Assembly: GCA_900088475.1 (NCBI GenBank)
Contig: FLMG01002522.1
Coordinates: forward strand, 48,995 to 112,994
DNA: 64,000 bases
Direction of reading: 5' to 3'
From: Hyphochytrium catenoides
Taxonomy: Eukaryota; Sar; Hyphochytriomycetes; Hyphochytriales; Hyphochytriaceae
Part shown: positions 58,554 to 64,000 of the stretch, in pieces
How the letters are laid out: every line of letters begins with the position of its first letter
How positions within the stretch are numbered: the stretch's first letter is position 1
Position numbers and translations under genes: made by a program
The notes under the pieces: generated by a model
Told to the model about the DNA's origin: nothing
The model's input: the letters and a program-made list of their open reading frames with translations, nothing else
Databases searched by the model: none

Positions 58554-59961
58554 ATGGAGGACATCTGGCTGAGAAAGTCTTCTTGCAGGAGGAAAACCGA
58601 CATCTGGTCCTTTAGGTTGCCGGTGGATGACTGGAGAAAGCGTTCCAGCGCTATCACTCTCAATGAGGGCACGTGGCGATGCAAGGAGCTTCGCTGCAAG
58701 CGATGGTATGAGCGGAAGCTATTCGGTTTACCCAACTCAAGAACTAGAGGAGGGGGAGCAGAGTTGCCGACTTCCGAAGTCGTTCTCCACCGTCTCTACA
58801 AAGCCAGCAAACGCTCACGCCGTGAGGAGCCTGAAAAGCGCCTCTCCACCGAAAACCAGCCAGATGAAGAGCTGTTGCGGCACGTTTGGGGTCATTTTAG
58901 GCTGCTACCCGTGGACGTCGTTACAGACTGGCTGGCTGGATTCCTCCACTTTAAGGTGAACTAGTTGCTTTGTTTACCTGCAGCGCTCTAGAAACTTAAA
59001 ATCCATTACGCAGGACATTTTGTCTTTGGGCTGCCTGAACTCCTCCTGGAAGCAGCTTGCAGACGATCGCCAACTTTGGATAAGGTGGTTGGATTTTCGG
59101 GGCTTCACCAATCGGCTTCAAAATGAGAAGGGAAGTAGCGATGGAGCCAAGAGTTGCACGGAGCGAGAAGAAGCCAAATGGGCGAAAAGCACGACATCCA
59201 TCAAGCTCTCGTTTCTCCAAATGGAACGGGAAAGACTCAAGCTGCTAAAAGAATGCTTGGGCCCTCTGACAGAACGCCAGGCAACAGACATGAAAGGGTA
59301 TGTGAGGGCTGCTGGAACCATTCGGTCGTATGCTGCTGCTGAAGACCTCAAACGAGCTCTCTCAGGAACTTTCACCATGGCAACTCTCGCTTCGCTTCAT
59401 GCCCTACTAGACTTCTTCTTTCAAGGGCACCTTCTTACGAGCCAAAGCGCTGTCATTGATATGATTGATTGCTTGGAGAGATTAAGCTACGAAGACGCGT
59501 TGTTCTGTGCTGTCGGATGGTGGCAGCTAGGTCATCGTACCCAACAGGGAGGAAGGACGCGAGACATCCGCTTTACAAGTCACGTTTCAATTGCTCAGCT
59601 GGCGGCATACCTGCTCCTGACATTCCACCAGACCTTCCTCGTGAGCGGTGCATCCACCTCGGCCTCTCAGGTAGAAGCCAAGTTCGCCGCACTACGCCCG
59701 GTCATGTCCGATCAGGTGGATGCAGTGTGTACCTGGAACATTTTAGAGGAATCCTTGAAGTCGCCAAAAGCAAGCGCAAGTGTATGGCTGTATGGCTGTA
59801 CACGCTCTGGCACCGTTCACTATGGCCCGCAAGGGTCTGGCCGTGAGTCTCAGCATGCGGCTGCGCACCCCGGGCAAACCTTAAATCGAGGAGTGAATAT
59901 GGACAACGACAACAGGTACAGAACCGCCTACTACTTCTCTGGAATGCGCTTGCTGGCCTAG
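58554..59961 (+). CDS. F-box protein
   Basis: Two exons, 58554-58955 and 59014-59961, joined at phase 0, give 449 aa. The splice assembles an F-box: LLPVDVVTDWLAGFLHFK, then DILSLGCLNSSWKQLADDRQ and LWIRWL. This matches LP.dlv..il.fL...dll.l..v...W..la.d..lW. F-box proteins link substrates to SKP1-cullin E3 ubiquitin ligases. The 134 residues before it are basic and disordered. The part after it is helical (LQMERERLKLLKECLGPL; LASLHALLDFFFQGHLL) and has no WD40, LRR or Kelch repeats that I can see, so the substrate-binding type is unknown. The ATG at 58554 is the first in frame, but upstream exons are possible. Confidence 0.7.
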
Positions 59962-61503
59962 CTCGGCGTCACCGGGGAGGGCGCCATCTATGACCGATGT
60001 TGTATAAGACTTGTTCAAGCGGTCTTTAAGTAGTTCATGTTCACTTCCTTGGTCCCAATCTATCAGTCTTCTAACTACCTCACATCCCTTGTCAAGCCCA
60101 CCTTTCATGCGTCAAGTTCGTACATTAGAGATTGTCGTTGTAATTCCTTGGGGTAGAATAAATAGTGCTTTCTTTAGAAGGTCCTCATAAGAGGTGGCGC
60201 TTGACTACTTTCCTTTGAGAAGGGCCTCTCTTCCCCCCCATGAACTCTGCAGCGCCATTATCTTCTCATAGACATCGTTAAGAATGAGAAATCTGCCAGA
60301 TAAAGTAGAGGGACGAACTCTGAGGAAAGTCCTCCTATTATTATGAAGTAGAAAAATGTCTAGTGGAGTTGTGGGCCGAAGCAGATACTGATAGTAAGGT
60401 AAACATGCTGAGGAGGAGAAGAGGGAAAAACAGTGAATCTCCATCATCGACTCTTTCTCCCGTAAGCCTGTTGACCCCTCTGTCTTCTCAACACTTCTGT
60501 ATAAAATAAACTAGTTCCTAGCATTCTATTGTATTACTGCAGTGCTGAGGTGGCTGCTCGTTATCATCATCAATCATCATCTACAAGAAGATCTTTATAA
60601 AGATCATTTACATTCAGGACTGTGATAACCTTAGATAAGTAGGATTCAGAACATATGTCCCAGGTTCAAGAATATGTACGTTTCATCAAGTTTCTATCTG
60701 GAATCGACCTGACTGAAACAGATATGGTTGGTAAAACTTGGTTCTCTACATCAATACGCACTACTATGAAAACTCAAGGCCAAGCTCAAAACTCACAGCT
60801 TCCGAGCCATCTGCAGACGCAATAAAGCTCCGATGACAGTGCTCTGACGCAAACAACCTCCTCAGGCTCAATTTCTCACTCTTCATTAGCCCTCTTCTTG
60901 ACAGCTGTACTCCTAGACAGCCAAGAAGGGATATAAGCTGCCACACGGGGGAGTGACATCTGCTGCCCATAGAACTGCCTGCGTTCAAACTCTGATTTCC
61001 ACTAGTGGCGAGACAAGATGAGCGAGGCACCAGGTATTTTGATAACTCAGAAGGCTGATTGACAGTACGATGAGTCTACTAACTGCTATGTAGAGTTTCA
61101 GGCAACTCGGGAACAGATGAATGCTATGGGGATAAACGTAGCTTTCAGGGACGTCTGTGTGGACCATCTGCTGAAGCTCAACGAATGCAGACGGAAGACT
61201 TTGTACCTTCCAACTGAATGTGTCGACTTTAGACACGAATATGAAATTTGTCAGTATCACGAGTAAGAATGAGTTTTTGCGTCTACGACGGTTTATTCAT
61301 GAGCTAAGCGACCATCACAGGCACAATAGGAGGAAAGAGATCAAAAAGGAAGGCGGGAGCGACTAGTGTTAGTCCTTGCTCCGCCATGACACCCGGCAAT
61401 ACGAGCCGAAAGCATTTATTCTACCCTTAACATCGCTCACGCCACCTGAACTAACAAGAATTAGTGCGGGCGGTATAACTCTAATTGCCAAGTCTTTTAT
61501 TAG
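59962..61503. other. Convergent intergenic region
   Basis: It lies between the F-box gene (+) and PIG-A (-). Several 80-90 aa minus-strand ORFs (60205-60447, 60764-61030, 60985-61260) show no motif or exon chain. A TCATCATCAATCATCATC run occurs at about 60563-60580. Nothing else was recognised. Confidence 0.5.
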
Positions 61504-63515
61504 CTATCTACATGTCGAACTTTTCGACGGGTCATCTTGGGCTCCTTCCCTGAGCATAGAAAGGTAGGTCTCGCGGCAAAAAGGTGGACTTGGAGGAATG
61601 GATTTGGCTGGTGTGAGGTAGCAAAGAAATAAATGAAGTAGGTGAAAGTATGCCACTGCAAAGCAAGCGACCAATCCACCGAAGGGGCCGACTCCGTAGT
61701 ATCTATATGTCCCATCGAGCTGGATTAGCTCTCTGTCATTGGCTTTGGAGGAGGCTAGACTGCACTTACCTCTGCAGGCGCTCAACCAGCGACCAATCCG
61801 GGGCCTCCTTGACGTAATAGTATACTCTCTCTGTTCGGCTTGCAACATCTCTCCAGTTGTACATCGAAGTGACTCTCCGATGAAACTCACTCTTGTCGAC
61901 TCTCTTTGCTAAGGGAATGGCGTTGGCTACAGCGTCTGTATGGGAACGAGGACTGCTAAACATTTTGATAGCTTAATAAGAGCTCACGGCCATGCTTACC
62001 GGCAATAGATTGAGGTGTAGTTTTGCAAAGAATGACCATATCAGGGGGCAAGACCTCTGGCACTCCGCCCACCCTGTGAATCAACCTGGCCGTTCAGTAA
62101 CCTGAAGTAACCAACGGAGTTTTTTTTGTGAAGGATACCTTGTACTGACTACGAAGAGGCCACAGCTAGCTGCTTCAAGTATGGCAATGCAGAACGACTC
62201 GGTCAGAGAGCAGTTCAAGAAGATATCGCCTCGGACAAGAACGTCGCGAACCTTGGAGTGAGGAACTATGTGTTACAGCAGTTGAAGGTGCAGGTCATTA
62301 GCTCGCAGTCTTTCGGTAACAGACATAGAAAAAAATTCGAGACGCTACCCATAAGAAAGAGATAGATCCTAAACCATCTCATCTTACCTGCGCCCAGCAT
62401 CTCAACCCTATCATGCAGTTGGTGCCTCTCGCACATCTCCTCCAGCAGCAGTCGTTTATTGCCATCGCCACCGATAATGAAGCGGATACTAGGGTTACTT
62501 GCCGCTATTATTGGAATGGCCTGTCACAAGCTTCTTATACTCCTATCTGCCATAGATGAAAAATTGTGACTAACCTTTGCTATGAGATCCGTCCCTTTTC
62601 TATATACCAGCCGACTGATGATAACAATGTTGATAATGTTATCATGGCTATCTTGAGTGGGCCTTCCCGGTCGGAACTTGCTTGTGTCGACCGCATTCGG
62701 GATGACTGAGACTCTAATTGGGTCCAGACGAGCACGCAGACAAAGGTTCTCCCTACAGGTATGTGAGACAGCAATGGCGTGGTCGACTCCAGAGAGTGTA
62801 TACTTCATCAGCTTGTTCAAGTGCACGCTGGCCGTATCTCCAAAGGAAAATAGGGAGTGATCGGTATAAATAACCTATGATTATGATGATGCAGATAGGC
62901 CGGTGGTGAGAAGGTTTGGATACTTATGGACGGTTCTACCGAGGCAAGGTAGCGGCTGACTGGAAAAGGAGGTGGGACGATGTTGCTGCGGTCTACCTTC
63001 AATCCCATAGTCTTTGCTTCAAGAAAGACCTCGTGAATCATAACTGACGTTGCCTGATCAAAGCTCCCCGTCAATAACTGATGCTCGTCCTTCGTTGAGG
63101 AATGTTACGGGACTAACCTGATGACCATGTACAATCTGGGCCCCTTCTCTGATTAGGATTTTTCGAAATAGTGGAAACGTAAGGCCCACCAAGGTAGGAA
63201 TGCTTACTCCGTCCACCATCTCTGTCAGAGGGAGATAATACACCTTCAACCCATTGGTCATATAACGAATGCCTCTGCGATCATTGTACCCATGCGTGAT
63301 AATGAACACCTTCAGGATTGAGAAAAAGTGGGAGTTACATTCAAGGGAGGTAGAGTGACAACCAAACCGTTGGTCACCTTATGGCCACGACGCATGAGGC
63401 ACTGACTCAAGGACCAGATGTGCATTTCTACTCCACCAAGACGGGGATAAAAGAAGTCGCATATCATGGCAATGCATAGCGACTGCCCCTGAGCCGCTTC
63501 TCCAACTAAAGTCAT
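61504..63515 (-). CDS. PIGA: PIG-A, GPI N-acetylglucosaminyltransferase catalytic subunit
   Basis: PIG-A transfers GlcNAc from UDP-GlcNAc to phosphatidylinositol, the first step of GPI-anchor synthesis, on the cytosolic face of the ER. Start ATG 63515 is followed by [20 protein letters not shown], then [36 protein letters not shown], and [19 protein letters not shown] joined to [16 protein letters not shown]. Next are [68 protein letters not shown] (the GT4 EX7E motif), [14 protein letters not shown] and [17 protein letters not shown]. All are in PIG-A order over nine exons. The last exon carries a hydrophobic stretch ([19 protein letters not shown]), as in the family's C-terminal membrane anchor, and ends at 61504. 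Confidence 0.96.
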
Positions 63516-64000
63516 GATGGGCGAGTCGGTCCCTTACGCTCAGGGAAGTAAAGTTGCTCGACTATAAGCTTGGCTTCAGTGGTCATCTTAGCCCCATCGC
63601 GGACAGTCCGGATCTTCCTTACACAGCGCGGCCCGCCTAGTTGGGCCATTGCCCGTACAATAAACTGGTAAGAAAGTGAAGGCACTTTTTGGCAGATGCG
63701 CCGTGAACTGTCATGCCATACCAGCTAACGCGTGACCTCCAGCCTTCAAGGCGAAGACAGACATACAAAATTTGTGAAGATTCTTCTCGCTGTGATCTTA
63801 CCCAAAGTTCTCTTCGTACTAACCTTGTCCCTTCTCCTAGGAACTAGGTCTCCACATGAGAGCTTCCGAGCTGCATTCTCATTATTCTATATTTGCATAG
63901 GTGTATCCAGCGATTAGAAACATTCAGTAAACGAGATTAGGAATTAGTGCGACCAAAGAAGTTGCTAACGGCAAGGCTTGTTTGAACGCCTTTTGGCGGG
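63516..64000. other. PIG-A upstream flank
   Basis: No gene is supported. A 61-aa ORF at 63732-63917 has a hydrophobic middle but no motif. The promoter of PIG-A must lie here. A GCTAACGGC element occurs at 63964-63972. Confidence 0.4.

Overview
The window is nuclear DNA of a unicellular eukaryote. Nearly every gene is split by GT-AG introns of about 40 to 300 nt, genes lie close together on both strands, and the GC content looks near 50 percent by eye. Three genes belong to cilium families (CCDC180, an NPHP3-like NACHT protein and an ODAD3/CCDC151-like dynein-arm docking protein), so the organism very probably has a flagellated stage. The mix of families would suit a flagellated alga or another protist such as a stramenopile. 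I cannot place it further without a search.

Layout, left to right. 1-1403 (+) is the 3' end of a CCDC180-like gene. 1671-5056 (-) is glycogen phosphorylase. 6518-9081 (+) is an ERMARD-like gene. 9159-10800 holds a decayed DUF6729-type transposon whose end is duplicated as an inverted copy. 12178-16068 (+) is peroxisomal acyl-CoA oxidase ending in a PTS1 signal. 16383-about 18900 (-) is a TPR protein fused to a DXD glycosyltransferase. 19772-26515 (+) is a centromere licensing protein of the KNL2/M18BP1 type. 27018-29458 (-) is a mitochondrial RMD1/RMND1 protein. Two tandem tRNA-Leu(UAG) genes lie at 29815-30062.

The middle holds a signalling and lipid block. 31840-34109 (-) carries three cyclic-nucleotide-binding domains and no visible catalytic domain. 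34279-40192 (-) is a PH-PH-inositol polyphosphate 5-phosphatase. Across a purine-rich divergent promoter region lies 41300-43585 (+), a PAP2 lipid phosphate phosphatase. Next come the ciliary pair 44224-47918 (-, docking coiled coil) and 47698-51915 (-, NPHP3-like), which abut or overlap.

The right end has an unrecognised coiled-coil gene (52938-54634, +), a hexose-6-phosphate mutarotase (54863-56165, -), an F-box protein (58554-59961, +) and PIG-A (61504-63515, -), the catalytic subunit of the first step of GPI-anchor synthesis.

This is an ordinary eukaryotic mixture, not an operon or a defence island. I found no CRISPR array and no clear undescribed system. The points most worth following are the ciliary gene overlap, the SANTA-less KNL2/M18BP1, the kinase-less triple cNBD protein, the TPR-glycosyltransferase fusion and the palindromic DUF6729 element. 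Exon limits were inferred by eye from splice-site consensus, reading-frame phase and family motifs, so single boundaries may be wrong. In most genes the exon phases join without a stop codon. Places where they do not are stated in the entries.
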